64,000 nt of DNA, taken from contig UESW01003879.1 of assembly GCA_900491605.1 (NCBI GenBank), positions 242,583 to 306,582 of the forward strand, written 5' to 3'. The notes under the pieces are model-generated. The model saw only the letters and a list, made by a program, of their open reading frames with translations. It was not told the DNA's origin and made no database searches. The position numbers and the translations under genes are program-made. Positions 32,539 to 44,600 of this stretch are shown one piece after another (within the stretch, counting starts at the first letter, position 1; each line of letters opens with the position of its first letter). The stretch is from Calamus simplicifolius. Taxonomy: Eukaryota; Streptophyta; Magnoliopsida; Arecales; Arecaceae.

Positions 32539-33356
32539 TATCCCCTATGTTTGTATTTGATTGGAGGGATAGGAGATGATATCTCCCAAAAATTTTTGAT
32601 TAAACTCCAAACTACCCTCGGCACTTATCCTTCTCGTCCCTGTCAGGCTGATCCTCCTTCTTCTTCTCTTCCTTGGCGAATGATGAATGATCGTTGCCAA
32701 GGTGGTTGGCACGGGCGCCCAACTTTCGGAAGGAGGGCCAAAGGGCGATGGCGGAGGGGCATCTGAGACAGATCTGCGATGAGGAAAATGCGAGAAAGAG
32801 ACATAAAGAGAGAGAGTGTGTGTGAGCTATGGTGAGGTGGATTTTTTGCCTGTGATTGATGCTTATTAATCCTTCGATTTCATTTATCTCTTTGGGTTCT
32901 TGGTGTAAATCTATATCGATGAGGCCTGAGGTTGATTGATTCTTATTAAATCTATATCCCCTATGTTTGTATTTGATTGGAGGGATAGGAGATGATATCT
33001 CCCAAAATTTTTTGATTAAACCCCAAACTACCCTTGGCCCTTGTCCTTCTTGTCCCTGTCAGGCTGATCCTCCGGCCCTTCTTCTTCTCTTCCTTGGCAA
33101 ATGATGAACGATCGTTGCCAAGGTGGTTGGCAAGAGCGCCCAGCTTTCGGAAGGAGGGCCAGAAGGTGATGGCGGAGGGGCATCTGAGACAGATATGTGG
33201 TGAGGAAAACGCGAGAAAGAGAGATAGAGAGAGAGTGTGTGTGAGCTGTGGTGCGGTGGATTTTTTGCATGTGATTGATGCTTATTAATTCCTTCGATTT
33301 CATTTATCTCTTTGGGTTCTTGGTGTAAATCTATATCGATGAGGCCTGAGGTTGAT
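32539..33356. repeat. 416-bp direct tandem duplication in the Harbinger element
   Basis: TATCCCCTATGTTTGTATTT starts at 32539 and again at 32955. The two copies match to GATGAGGCCTGAGGTTGAT with scattered substitutions and small indels. The second copy leads straight into the captured exon at 33404. Each copy holds a short open stretch starting ATGGCGGAGGGGCATCTG, perhaps part of the captured gene, but I do not recognise it. Confidence 0.88.
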
Positions 33357-33403
33357 GATGATAGGTGTTCTTATAATAATGCTTGTGATGGTATTGGGTG
33401 CAG

Positions 33404-33548
33404 ATGAGATCCAGAAAATGTTTCCCAACCAGCCCTCGATATCGCTGGTGCCGATGGGCGCCGCTGTTGGAGATGGCCGGGAGACTTGCCGTCATGCTCT
33501 CCGGAGGACACGCTCCCGGTGGGCACAATGTCCTCTTCGGGCTCTTTG
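33404..33548 (+). pseudogene. Captured exon of a PPi-dependent phosphofructokinase (PFP) gene
   Basis: A 145-bp exon-like block bounded by GGTGCAG before and GTGAGC after, both good splice sites. Its start reads DEIQKMFPNQPSISLVP. After a frame change near 33470 it reads LAVMLSGGHAPGGHNVLFGL, which is the conserved substrate-site start of PFP alpha/beta subunits (family pattern SGGxAPGGHN). PFP interconverts fructose 6-phosphate and fructose 1,6-bisphosphate in the cytosol using pyrophosphate. Only this exon is present, so it is non-functional. Its place inside the Harbinger ends points to transduplication. Which subunit it came from is not certain. Confidence 0.75.
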
Positions 33549-34209
33549 GTGAGCACTTTTTTTTAGTTGGGCATAGGTTGTTGAAGACGAGGTCTTACGG
33601 CCAGTTTCTTGAAGGAAGCTTGGGATGATGCGGGGATGCCATGCGAGATTCCATGCCGCATTTTGAAATTTCTTTTTTTTTATCGGAACAAATTAAAATC
33701 ATTGTTTAACAGATAATTTTAGAATGATTTTTGCTTGCAAAATAGCTCGTGAGAGGGTTTTTGGGCAAATGATTTCAAAATTATCTGGTTGATATATGAT
33801 TTTAACATTTGCAATTTAGCCTCTCAATGATTTTGAAATTGTTTGTTTAATTGATGATTTTATTGTAAAAATGCAAAAAAATAATAATAATGATGCCACG
33901 TGTCTGTTACATTATTTGAGGAATATGTTAATATGTTCCAACTAAACATTATTCTCAACTTGCAATATCATGACTATCCATGTTAATTTGGTCAAGCCTG
34001 CATGCTGGACCGTTCGGCTCCAAGACTATTCGTTCTTCTACAGCACCACTTATAAAAGGAAAATGACAAAAACATCAACATATAAGAGGAGAAGAAGAAG
34101 GAAATTGTAGCATCAAGCTTCACAAGATCAAGTGATAGCATATATACATCTGTATGTTAAAAGCCGCAAAAAATTAAGGAGAGGATTGAAAACAATAACC
34201 GAGAAAAGA

Positions 34210-34608
34210 ATGGCTTTATGGTTAGTGTTTCTGAGCATTCTGTTATTGAATGCATTGCTTGGAGAAGCGCAACCAATGGGACTTGCTGGTTGTGAGACTC
34301 AATGCGGAGGTATCGACATTCCATGTCCGTTTGGAATGAAATCAGGTTGTTACCTTGAAAAAAGTTACCGAATAGTTTGCTAGTGCAACAACCCTAGCAG
34401 TGCTATCAAAGCTTTCATAAATTGCACTGATATGCTACTGGAGGTGATGGCAATTTCAGTCGAAGAAGCACTTGTTCAGGTCAGATTTTCATTTGCAAAT
34501 ACCTGTGAGCATGGAAAAGATAACATAATTGTCAACTTGTATGGAACCCCTTTCGTTCTCTCCTCATCTCATAATAAACTCATTGCAGAGATTCTACAAA
34601 TTACATAA
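34210..34608 (+). pseudogene. Captured 5' part of a wall-associated-kinase-like gene
   Basis: An ATG at 34210 begins MALWLVFLSILLLNALLGEA, a clear signal peptide. It is followed by CETQCGGIDIPCPFG and GCYLEKSYRIVC, the start of the galacturonan-binding domain of wall-associated kinases (the usual pattern is CG-x-IPYPFG). A single TAG at 34381-34383 interrupts it. The same frame then runs on to a TAA at 34606, with family-like sequence (ALVQVRFSFANTC, LYGTPFVLSSSHNKLI). No EGF repeat, membrane segment or kinase follows. Upstream at about 34047 is a TATAAAAG and a purine-rich leader, so promoter, 5' UTR and first-exon start may have been taken together. It would encode a secreted fragment at most and is broken. 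Confidence 0.75.
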
Positions 34609-35213
34609 TAGATATTCCATAAATTACATAAAAGAGATTCCACAAATTACATAACAGATATTGTATAATATCAACTAATCATCGTTGAACAAAACTTTGA
34701 AACACTTCTAGAGTTGCTAACAAGGCATATTGTTGCATCTTGTGTTACCATCTCAACTATAGTTTTGGGTAACAAACCATAAAAAAATTTCAAATATCAT
34801 TGTTTCAGCCTTCAAGTTGTAACTGCAGCCTAGGTTTACCGTGTGCATAATTCCAGATGCTGCAGGAGTTGTGAGCCAGCCAACAATGCGAAGGCAACGA
34901 TAACAGCAGATTAACGAGAACACATCGTTATAATAGGACGAACCAAGCATCATGCAAAGCTAATCAGGAAAGAAATAAAGGTTAAAAATATGTTAACAGT
35001 AGGTTTGAATTTTAGCTAATAACAGGTCTTTTCATGTGAGAAGGATCGGCTAACTGAACGCCTTATCGGACCATCTTAGCTACATAATCCTTTTGCTTGT
35101 GCCACTGTAACTAACAAATAACATTTGTTATAGCAAAACAGCCATCAAAAGATGATGCAAGAAGAAAGCGACATGTACAAGTAACTGAAGCCATTATAGG
35201 GACAGATTAAGTT

Positions 35214-35860
35214 GGCTCAGATAGACATATGCTTCACAACGGTTGCATTTAGAAATGCCATCCAAGTCATGATTTCACAACCCATACATTCAGTGTCAAA
35301 ACAAATTTGATGTCCCTATCATCATTGCCAAATTGAATTGAATAGGCTCAAAATATTTCAAGTTGGTATCGGGCAATACATGGCAATATGTTGGTATCGG
35401 TTGCCCATGATACATAGCAACATGAGCAACCTGCATATAGAATTTGCATCAAGCAAACAAGCAAACAGGCCTGTATGAAAAAACATTGAATCTCTTAGGA
35501 AGGCATCCGAGTCAAAAAATAGTAAGAAAATGCCTAACATCATGGCCCTTGGCTCAGATAGGGTGTCACACATATGCTTAACAACAGTTTCATTTAAAAA
35601 TGCCCTCCAAGTCATGATAGCACAGCACATAAATTGAGCGTCAAAACAAATAAAAATTCCCTATCATCATTGCCGAATTGAATTGAGTAGGCTTAAAACT
35701 AATCACAGCCCACACAAGCAAAAAAATTTTAAATCATATGAACAAGGCAACATTAGCAAGACAGTATCGGTTGCCCCCAATACTTGGCAACATATTGGTA
35801 TCTGGGGGACCCATGATACATGACAACATTGGCAACCTACATATAGAATTTGCATCATAT
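35214..35860. repeat. Diverged direct repeats of about 337 bp period
   Basis: GGCTCAGATA at 35214 and 35551 begins two copies sharing TCCAAGTCATGAT, CCTATCATCATTGCC and GGTATCGGTTGCCC. Non-coding interior of the Harbinger element. Confidence 0.75.
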
Positions 35861-36492
35861 TATATAGTTGGAAGCATTAAGTCATCACATGAAAATATCT
35901 AAGACCATAACAATGACATTAAAATGTGTACTTATCATATATGACATACAAGTGCAAACAATAAGTAAAAGTTTTCACTTCATCAAACGGTAGAAAGCAA
36001 ATCCATTAAGAAATCCTGAAATGAAAAGAAAGTTCCCATATAGGACCATTGATATAGTCCTAATTCTACCCCTATTCTCATTAATTGGTAGAACTTGCTG
36101 CACTAGCTGCATCCTCGCTGGACAGTCGCTCGACATATCATTAGGGATTTTTCAAACTTCAGGTGTAAGGCATCGTTAGAGAAAAGCGGTCTGGGCTTCA
36201 TGCCATGTATTGTACCTTTTGTATTCATTATTCGAAAAGCCATCGATCAATGTCTTGCAATCATCCTACTCCCTAACGATTCCTCTTTTGAGTCCAGCGA
36301 ATACAACATCAAACGTATAAGGAAAAGGCAGCAAACAAAAGTAATCCTATTCTTCGCTAGGACCTCCGTCCCTTGTGGATGATCCTGCATAGGATAGAAT
36401 GATCGTAAATTATCATATCTAGAATGCAATCATATCATCGAAATAGTATGATAATTATGACTTATCAAAACAATTATACTTCTAGATTTAAA

Positions 36493-37826
36493 TTAATGCC
36501 ACATTGTGTTTGCAATACAATCCCTCTTAACCTCACCCCTCCTTGATTCATCTTGACTAATGGGGTTGAAACTTAATTGCTCACTATCATCCAAGGAGTC
36601 ATCGATATCATTGGTATTAAAATACTTATCGTTGCCTTGAGTTCGTCGGATGAAATTATGTATGATGCAGCAAGCCAAAATGATTTTTTTTGAACTTCGA
36701 ACCGGTAAAGCACTAGCAATCAAACAATCTTGAATCGTTTCTTCAGAATCCCAAAAGCTTTTTCCACATGGTTACGCAGTTGTGCGTGCTGATAATTATA
36801 AAGATCCTTATGGTTCTCATAATTTTACCGATCAGAAGTGGATGTATGAAAGGTACTAAGATGATACCTAGTACTCCGATACGGTGATAAAAATTGATCT
36901 GTATTCGCATACTCTGAGTTGACCAAGTAAAACTTTTCTACAGAAATTGAAAGAGAGCATGCGTAAACAAACATAAAACTTTCCAACAACGTGGTTATAT
37001 TTTAAAAACCTTACCTTCGGGGACTGTAAATCCTCCATGGTCACAGCACCACCTCAAAACTCTCACGTTCGCTACCGATCCTTTCCATCCAATGCACACA
37101 AACATAAATATATAGTTGAAAGATATAGCAGCCATTACATTCTAAGATATAGTATCTTTTGATTGTGAAATCAAAGTTGATCCTCCTTCGGTAGTATGAC
37201 CTCTATATACGTGCCATCTATGGCACCAATTGCATCCTACAGTTAAGAAAATATTTCAACAAGGCATATGAAATGTAATTGATGGTACATGTCATGGTAA
37301 ATATTCGACGTTACCTTAAACAATGGATAGAAACATCGATTATCTCTTATCTTCGGATGAACCGATGAATCATTTGAATGAACTCATCCTGCAAATGCAA
37401 TACAACATCCATAACCTTATAGAAGTACCTACTTATCGTCTCTCCCGAGTGCTGATAGGTCTCCTGAATAATCCTATTTGATTGATCATGACCTAGACAT
37501 GACAAAAAGATTGCCAGTTGCTCATCAATTTGCACCATCCGACCCAATTTTAGCGACCCCATGCCAACAAGTTTGTCTTTGAGAATCCAAAACATATATG
37601 TGTTTATTCTCAGGTACCGATAGCAACAGTCAGAATACCTATTCAAAATATCTCGAATAATATTCACACCACTGTTGAATTATCGAGTATGGCATGGAAC
37701 CCTTTAAGGACACAAAGTCTCTTCATCCGTTTCCATTAACTCATCCAACAATTCGATCATAATGCCATCATCAAGCAACATGCCATCCAAAGTTTGAATT
37801 AATAAATCAAATTGATGACTTGCCAT
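36493..37826 (-). pseudogene. PIF/Harbinger transposase (DDE), dead
   Basis: Exons on the minus strand: about 37826-37303, 37240-37018 and 36925-36493, with introns at plausible GT/AG positions. The N-terminal part reads MASHQFDLLIQ and then LAIFLSCLGHDQSNRIIQET and HSGETISRYFYKV, the helix-turn-helix region of Harbinger transposases. The catalytic part has GAIDGTY with the first Asp, GWKGSVANVRVL where GSxxD is usual, KFYLVNSEYANT where YLVDxGY is usual, and the last acidic residue in NHVEKAFGILKKRF. The end reads ACCIIHNFIRR. So the second catalytic Asp is Asn and another conserved Asp is also Asn. There are also at least four stops and two frameshifts. The family cuts and pastes elements at TAA/TTA targets; this copy cannot. 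Confidence 0.87.
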
Positions 37827-38118
37827 ATCAATTGCAGAAGATAACAGCTACATATACAAGGACATAAAAGGTGTATTTGTCATAGGTCAACAAGTATTGT
37901 ACATATGCACAATACAGTATGTGATGGTAATCAAAGTGAAACAACTATCACTAGCACAAGAACACATTGGTACATTCAACATTAAATAAAATATGTCCAT
38001 GATATTAGAATGACAGCTTACATATCTATCAAATGTTTCATCAAACTAAGCAAGCAAATAGCATCATTACATATCCCAAAAAGGGGTTAACAATAAGTTC
38101 AAATACCTTGAAGTTTAT

Positions 38119-39314
38119 TCAAGTGATAATTAAGAAAACTTTTATTTGCTCTATATCTAACATCATGAATAATTGATGAGTCTTGAAGGATTGACACAAA
38201 ATGTTAGACATAACTATGAAGTCATCCATCGCTAAATGTAAGCTAAAAAGCTTCAGTATGCACTTGTCCATACTACACGAAGCTTCCTTTTCTGCCTTCT
38301 CTGGTTTGACAGCCAACATTTTCATCGATAGGTGTATGGCTTGTTTTGAGAACTCCAAATGCTGGATGGATTGCCGCCTCAAATCCTCTAATATTTCAAC
38401 CTTGTTTATCCCTCCAAATCTTCTACATCATTGTGTTATAGGTGTAGTATCCTGATACGACCTCTTGACTTGAGAGGATGCTGCACCATCAAAGGCCGAA
38501 TCACTAGGATTAACAGCAGGATTGTCATATTGATATTGTGGGATTGGTGAAGGTCCAATATCATCTAGCCCATGTATAGGGGAAGTGAGAGGATCATCGA
38601 AGTCTCCTCCTCTCTCAAGATCTATATGGATCGCATTATTTTCAGTCTCATTACGTAAATTTGGTTCATTGAAATAGCAGTCTCATCCGAATGAGTAAAT
38701 AGAAGAGGGGCACTAGTCCTAAAAATTGGAACGTCTGAGATTGGAGAGCTGAAATTGCTTGCAGAAGAGTTGCATCAATGCGTGTCGCAGCCCCTACACT
38801 AGTAGCAACTTGCTTTCTATACCATATAAGCATATCCTCATATGGTGCAAAAGGCTTATTCCCCCAGTGTATCAATTTCTTATTGACCTAGTATACACCC
38901 AAATATACAATTAGCTTTAATTTATTTAAAGTAAATGCAAATCTAAGAAACATTGACTCATTTTCTTACCAATATCACACTACCCCACTGTTCATCAGTA
39001 TTGGCAGGGATTTATCTCTCTGGATTCCAAGCCCAACCAGACAAAGTCGCCAAGTAATGATACCGATGAAATATTTTTCTTAAATTCTTCATTCTATTTT
39101 GCATATTATGAACGGTGTACTTAGTTTGAGCCTCCATATTGAACCATTCAAGAACCCGAAGGAGTACAGGCTTGGTAAATGTGTTTCCAGTTATACCACC
39201 ATTAATAAACTCCTCCTTCAGCAATCTTGATAAGATTTTATCCTCTTCATCGGTCCAGTTAGTTACCCTAGCACAGAATGATCCTGTTTCACCGCTTTTC
39301 GAAGTGCCGGGCAT
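38119..39314 (-). pseudogene. Harbinger ORF1, Myb/SANT-like DNA-binding protein
   Basis: Starts at 39314 with MPGTSKSGETGSF. Residues 18-100 are a Myb/SANT-like domain of the Myb_DNA-bind_3 type: NWTDEEDKILSRLLKEE, HNMQNRMKNLRKIFHRYHYL and SGWAWNPE. A likely intron (about 38980-38895) leads to a second exon with the family motif NKPFAPYEDMLIWY near 38850. The C-terminal helical region continues to 38119 with frame changes. In active elements this protein helps the transposase bind the ends and enter the nucleus. The first exon is open; the rest is decayed. Confidence 0.78.
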
Positions 39315-41189
39315 GGTTCTTCTTTTGTGGGCCGAACTATTCGATGAGATACAAGAAAATGCTAATTAATGGTAAATTCAAAGCTAGACCTTCATTTTAG
39401 TTTCAAAGTAATCAGATATTCAATTATATAAGGGAGTAATTTAGAAATAAAATAACATATTTATTAAGGATTCTAACAGCAAACAAGCTTAGGCACACAA
39501 AGAATTATCAAGAAGTGGTTTTAGTTTTTTTTCTATTTTTGTATTCTTGCTCTCCTTCACCCTTTTTTTTCTCTCTCTTTTGTTATTGAGAACTTCTTGA
39601 TGACTGATTGTTGGATTCTTGATGACTGCTTGTTGGTTTAATTTTGTCACTTTGAGGACAGGGTGATTTGGTTCTACCAAATTTTGATATCCTTTGATAA
39701 AAAATTAGACAATAAAGATAAGTAATAATAAACCTTATGGTACTCAGATTTGTGAAAGAAATAGAATATATTATAGAGGAAGAGAGGCAACTAAAGAACT
39801 TGTTTGAAATAGTTATTAGCCAATAGTTGCTTATTTCTCATTGTTGCTGAGAATCTGTCACTCAAAGGCAACCTAGCAACTAATTAAAACACAATCTTAT
39901 GCAGTCCAACGAAAGATACGTAAATATACAAGTTCCTATGTTACATAGGAAAGACTTCTATTCTCATTATGGTCACCTCAACTTTATTTCCAAAATTTAA
40001 AAGAGAGAGTAAGAGAGAGGGAAAAAAAATAAAAAACAAAGTGATCGTTTGGTATTTCTCATTGAAACATTTCTATTTATTGCCAAAACCAGAACTGACT
40101 AGAAGCTCCAACCACATTGGTCTAATCGAGTTCCAGTCCTTAACATAATCTCAATCAAAGTTGTGTTTCTCTCGCTGATTTTAATTCTTCTATCAGCACA
40201 AATCTGAAAAAAAAAAAATCATTGTATAAAAGCTATCAATCACAGCAGTAGACCAGAAGAATTTTAATCCAACACATGCATTATCTCAACAAACTGATTG
40301 TCTACAAACATTCCATCAAAAAAAATCCCTAAAAATCTCGTACTCATAATAAATTCATAGAAGAATGAAAAATATGGGGAGCGATAGCCATCTAGGTTGA
40401 GGGTCAGGATGAAGACGGGAAGAAGAAGGGTTTAAAGAGTATGAAGTAAGAAAAAATATACAAAAAAATTATATGAAGAGAGTGGAATGGGATACCTTCG
40501 ATTCCGTGACCCTCTATCTCTCTTTTCTCTCTTGATTTTGTCTCTCCTTCTAGATCGCAACTATGTGAAGGTTTTGAGTTCTGATTCAAACCCTAGATTC
40601 GTCCCCCCCTTCAAGCGACTTGGGCCGCAACTATCGAAAACTGAACAAAGATAAGGGACAAGAAAAATAAAAGAACGAATCAGGAGAAGACACAGGAGAA
40701 ACACATGAGGTCATTGAGTGAGGAGACAACATAAAACGTAGTAAGGCTTGCGGGAGGGGTCACGGCCACAAAGGGTTGAAGAGAAAAGGAGAAAGAGCAA
40801 AGTATACCTTGGCCAGATCTATGAGAGATGAAAGCAGAAGATCAGGACTGGGAGATCGAGAGATGAGAGTAGCAGATCTGGAGCGGGAGATGAGAGCAGA
40901 AGATTGCGAGATCGGGATGAGGGTCGCTCAGATGGAAGGAACAAGCGGAAAGGACATAACCTAGGGCAGAAAAAAAACTTATTAAATTGGCAAATATGCC
41001 CTCAAGGAATAGCTGAAGGGATAACCAGCTATTCGTGGAGTCCCTAGGGAATTAACTTCAGGGGATAACCCATGGTTAAATATGGGTTATCCCCTCTAGT
41101 TAGATATCCCCTATAGTTATAGATTTTGGGGTTAAGAGAGGATATTCATGGAATATTTCCTCTTATCCCCTATTTCAAACACAGCCTAA

Positions 41190-41617
41190 ATGTGGGGCAT
41201 TACAAATTATATCAAAGCTGTTCCAAGTGTGCGAAAATTGATGGCTGGGCATGAGAAAAGGGCTAGCCATGAGGGATGATGGTGGAGTCTCGCCATGGCA
41301 TGAAGCCACCCTTGTGGCACCAATGACCCAACTTGGGATAGATTCTGGCTAGCTGGTAGCGTGCGACGAGGATGTCGCATTATAAAGTGGGAAGATTATG
41401 ATACCTCACATTTAATCCCACATTAGATGAAATATGAATGTGTTTTGTACTTATAACTCAAGTCTACTTACTATCCATTAACTTTTACTCAAGTTTTTGA
41501 CCTAGTGGTGTTTTGTACTTATAACTCAAGTCCACTTACTATTCATTAACTTTTACTTAAGTTTTTGACCCAGCAGTTTTGGCCTACTAACTAACTGGAT
41601 GGGCTTAGAACCTTACA
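41190..41617 (+). mobile_element. TRIM-like element, right copy, plus strand
   Basis: A 15-bp LTR remnant ending GCATTACA (41190-41204), a decayed primer site TTATATCAAAGC, a non-coding interior, a purine tract (AAAGTGGGAAGATTA) and a 219-bp 3' LTR (41399-41617) from TGATACCTCACATTTA to CCTTACA. The LTR holds a 68-bp tandem duplication starting GTGTTTTGTAC at 41440 and 41508. The interior is the reverse complement of that at 32083-32241. Confidence 0.72.
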
Positions 41618-44600
41618 GGAAGCGATTAGGTTGATGGAACCGAGAAATTTTTTTTAAGTTTATATAATAGAAATCGATGCCATGATTCTAGCACGAATTT
41701 CTAAGTCCATGTGTCTTACCCCTGGAATCGTAGCCTCTCAGTCGAGAAATGTTGCTGAAGTCATGGATTATTCTTTCTAAAGCAACCATAGCAATCGAAT
41801 GCTCTGTTGGCTGCATTATTCTTTCTAAAGCAACCATAGCAATCGAATGCTCTGTTGGCTGTATTTCCTTTGGTTAGAAATAAATAAATAAATAAATAAA
41901 AATAATACTTTATGAAGAGATAGACTCTATGATGAGAAAGAAAGTATAAGCGTAGGTTCGATAAAAAAATGCTGAGATTAATTAATTTTATTTTTTATAT
42001 AACCTATGTGGAATGAATGAAATCAAAGGAATGAACGAATCTTTCGCAATAAGTTTCCATCCTTCATTTTGATTCTTCACAAAATTAAAATCCTCTGCCC
42101 CAAAAGCAGTTGGATTCCTCTTCAATTTCCTTTTTGAAAAAAAAAATGACTTTATCAAGTAATAAATTGTAAATAACATTGGTCCCTCAAATGCGCATGA
42201 TAACATTTTCTGCATGTTCACATGTTCAATGTTGGAGTCAATGTAGGGATGAAATTTTTTTTCATTTGATTGTTTACCCAGCTGATACCATTTCTAATGG
42301 GTCAAAAAAATTTCGATCTAAACGGCTTAACAGATATGAAAATTACCCATTTAACGGCTAAACAGTAAACGGCCGAGGATTGTTTCCTCCGCCCTATTTC
42401 CGTTTATCTATTCCCATCACCGTTAGATTTAATATAATATATTTAAATTTTAAAATAAATAAAACATATATACTAAAAATTCTAGTAAAACACGTTTGAA
42501 TCTTCCTATCTTTTTTTTATTTCACGCAACCGTTCTAAACATCAAAGCCAGAACCCTAGCGAACCGATTTCTCTCCCATTAATATTTTTTAAGCTTTTAG
42601 TAAATTATAAATTTAATAAAATAATTTTATTTTTTTATGTAAATGGCCAAACGAGTATCCACTGGGTATCTATTTATCCGATCGGATATTCCTATCCTTG
42701 CCCTGTTAACTATAACGGCTTAATAGGATGGAGAACGGAAAGGTTTTTTTCAACGAAAATGAGGACCGGTAGAGAACATCCCGAGCCATCTTCAGACCAT
42801 TGCCATCCCTAAGCCAATGGCTTATGTTGAGTAAAAAGCCTTCAATTTTTACCATTCAAAAAGTTTTTTTTTCCCACCTTATTAATACAGTGACCATACT
42901 ATAGGATAGATTTTTCATGGCTGAGCCGTAAAAGTCTTGGTAGTATTCTCCTTTACCATCTCAAAGTTTAGATGTTAAAATATAGTTAATCTCACCTAGA
43001 TTACTTTAACCATTAATATTCATTCCTTAATCACTTAATCAATAAATAAAATTGATCACAATTTGGTTAGTCCTCACCCAACTCCGGTTAAGGGTGACAA
43101 CGCACATTATTATGTGTATGTTGAAGCTAAGATATAATACTATATACGTCAACAAGCATGATTAGTTCATCGTGTTAAAAGTTTCAATCTGAATATTACT
43201 TGATTGTTAAATAAGTAATACAATACAACAGGCATAATGCATCTTATAATATTATAACTCTTTTAACAACTTACTTAATATGAATATATACAATCCATTT
43301 AACACTAACTTATTGCTTTATTTTTTTAATATAAAAACATATATATTTTTAATATAACATTTAGCACATAAAAAATTATCATAACATTAAATTATTTAAA
43401 TTAAACAATTTAAATTTTATCATATATAAAAAAATTATTTATATAAATAAATAAAAGTATAATTAATTTTAAATTAATCAAATTATAACCATGCCCTTTT
43501 TGAGTTAACGAATCAATATATATATGATACGACAGGATTATTTTGTGCCATAATTGTATCGACATAGTTATAATACAAGTCCCATTTAAGATCAATTTAA
43601 ACTTATTTATTTTATATTGAATTTGAGCCATGTTTAGGGACCATGTTCAATTTTGCCATGCTTAATTTATACCATGCAAAAATTATGATATCTGATTAAA
43701 AAGGTGGTAGCTGGCTTATAAATGATCCATTTTAACTTTAATATATAAGAATACACTAACGACCTTGTTTTCAGTGAAGTTGCAACGAAATTTATCTTGA
43801 TATATCTCATCTATCCCTATTTTAATTATACAGTACAATAAATATGAAAAAATGTATGAACTCAAAAACATGGGTCGATCGTCATCGGGGTCAAATTCTT
43901 CTCTTTCTGCTAGACGTTCAACACCATCAATCTTTACGAGGCCTCAGCAAAAGAACTCCGGCCTCTCACCAAAGCCTCCTCCTAAATCTTAGCCTCACAT
44001 CATGGAATCTTAAGCAAACTCTCACCGCTCAGGAATCTAAGAAGAAACTTACGAAAAGAGTTTTCTTAATATGCTTCATTGACTAAAAAGAATACATAGT
44101 GGGCCTTCATAGGTTCTAGGTTCTTTGCATAGAAGGAAAATCATTAGGACCTCCAAGAACTCGACCAAAATCAAAGATTGAAGTTGCAAGTCATTGAACA
44201 AGATTGCACTTAGAAGACTTCAAATGGCAATTGGAATTGGTTGTTTGATATCTTCTAGCTAGTCTTCGTATTTGACCCAGTCACAACTGCAAAGATATTG
44301 GAAGAAAACCCTTCTAAAGGTGATATAGACACCGCTGAATTATTCCAACAGCGAGATAGCTATCATTGGTTATCTATGTTAAGTTTTCTAACAATGAGCT
44401 GACTAACATCAGTTCATTTTGACAGTCTATAGGCTGTCATTAGATCAATATTATAGGTACACCTAAGTTTGGTATGAGGAGTTATCATCTTGAGTGTTTG
44501 GCATGCCTTTGATTTGCATCAATTCTCTAACTCCTCATAAAGGTACAGTAATTTTTGAACCCTCGATGATGATCCAAGTTGTTTTTCTTTTTTCCTCTCG

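Larger units (their letters stand above)
32408..41186 (-). mobile_element. PIF/Harbinger DNA transposon with captured host gene fragments, inactive
   Basis: The ends are GGTAGTGTTTGATAC and TTTCAAACACAGCC, the same as in the MITEs at 19367-20060, flanked by TAA on both sides (32405-32407, 41187-41189). Inside, on the minus strand, are the two genes of this superfamily: a Myb/SANT-like ORF1 (38119-39314) and a DDE transposase relic (36493-37826). On the plus strand in the left third are a 416-bp tandem duplication and two host-gene fragments (33404-33548 and 34210-34608). 8.8 kb is long for the superfamily, which agrees with acquired sequence. The terminal 150-180 bp match the MITE ends, so those MITEs may have been mobilised by this family. 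Confidence 0.85.

Noticed and set aside
43844..44086. 80-codon frame starting MKKCMNSKTWVDRHRG
   Set aside because: No family resemblance and AT-rich surroundings without gene signals.
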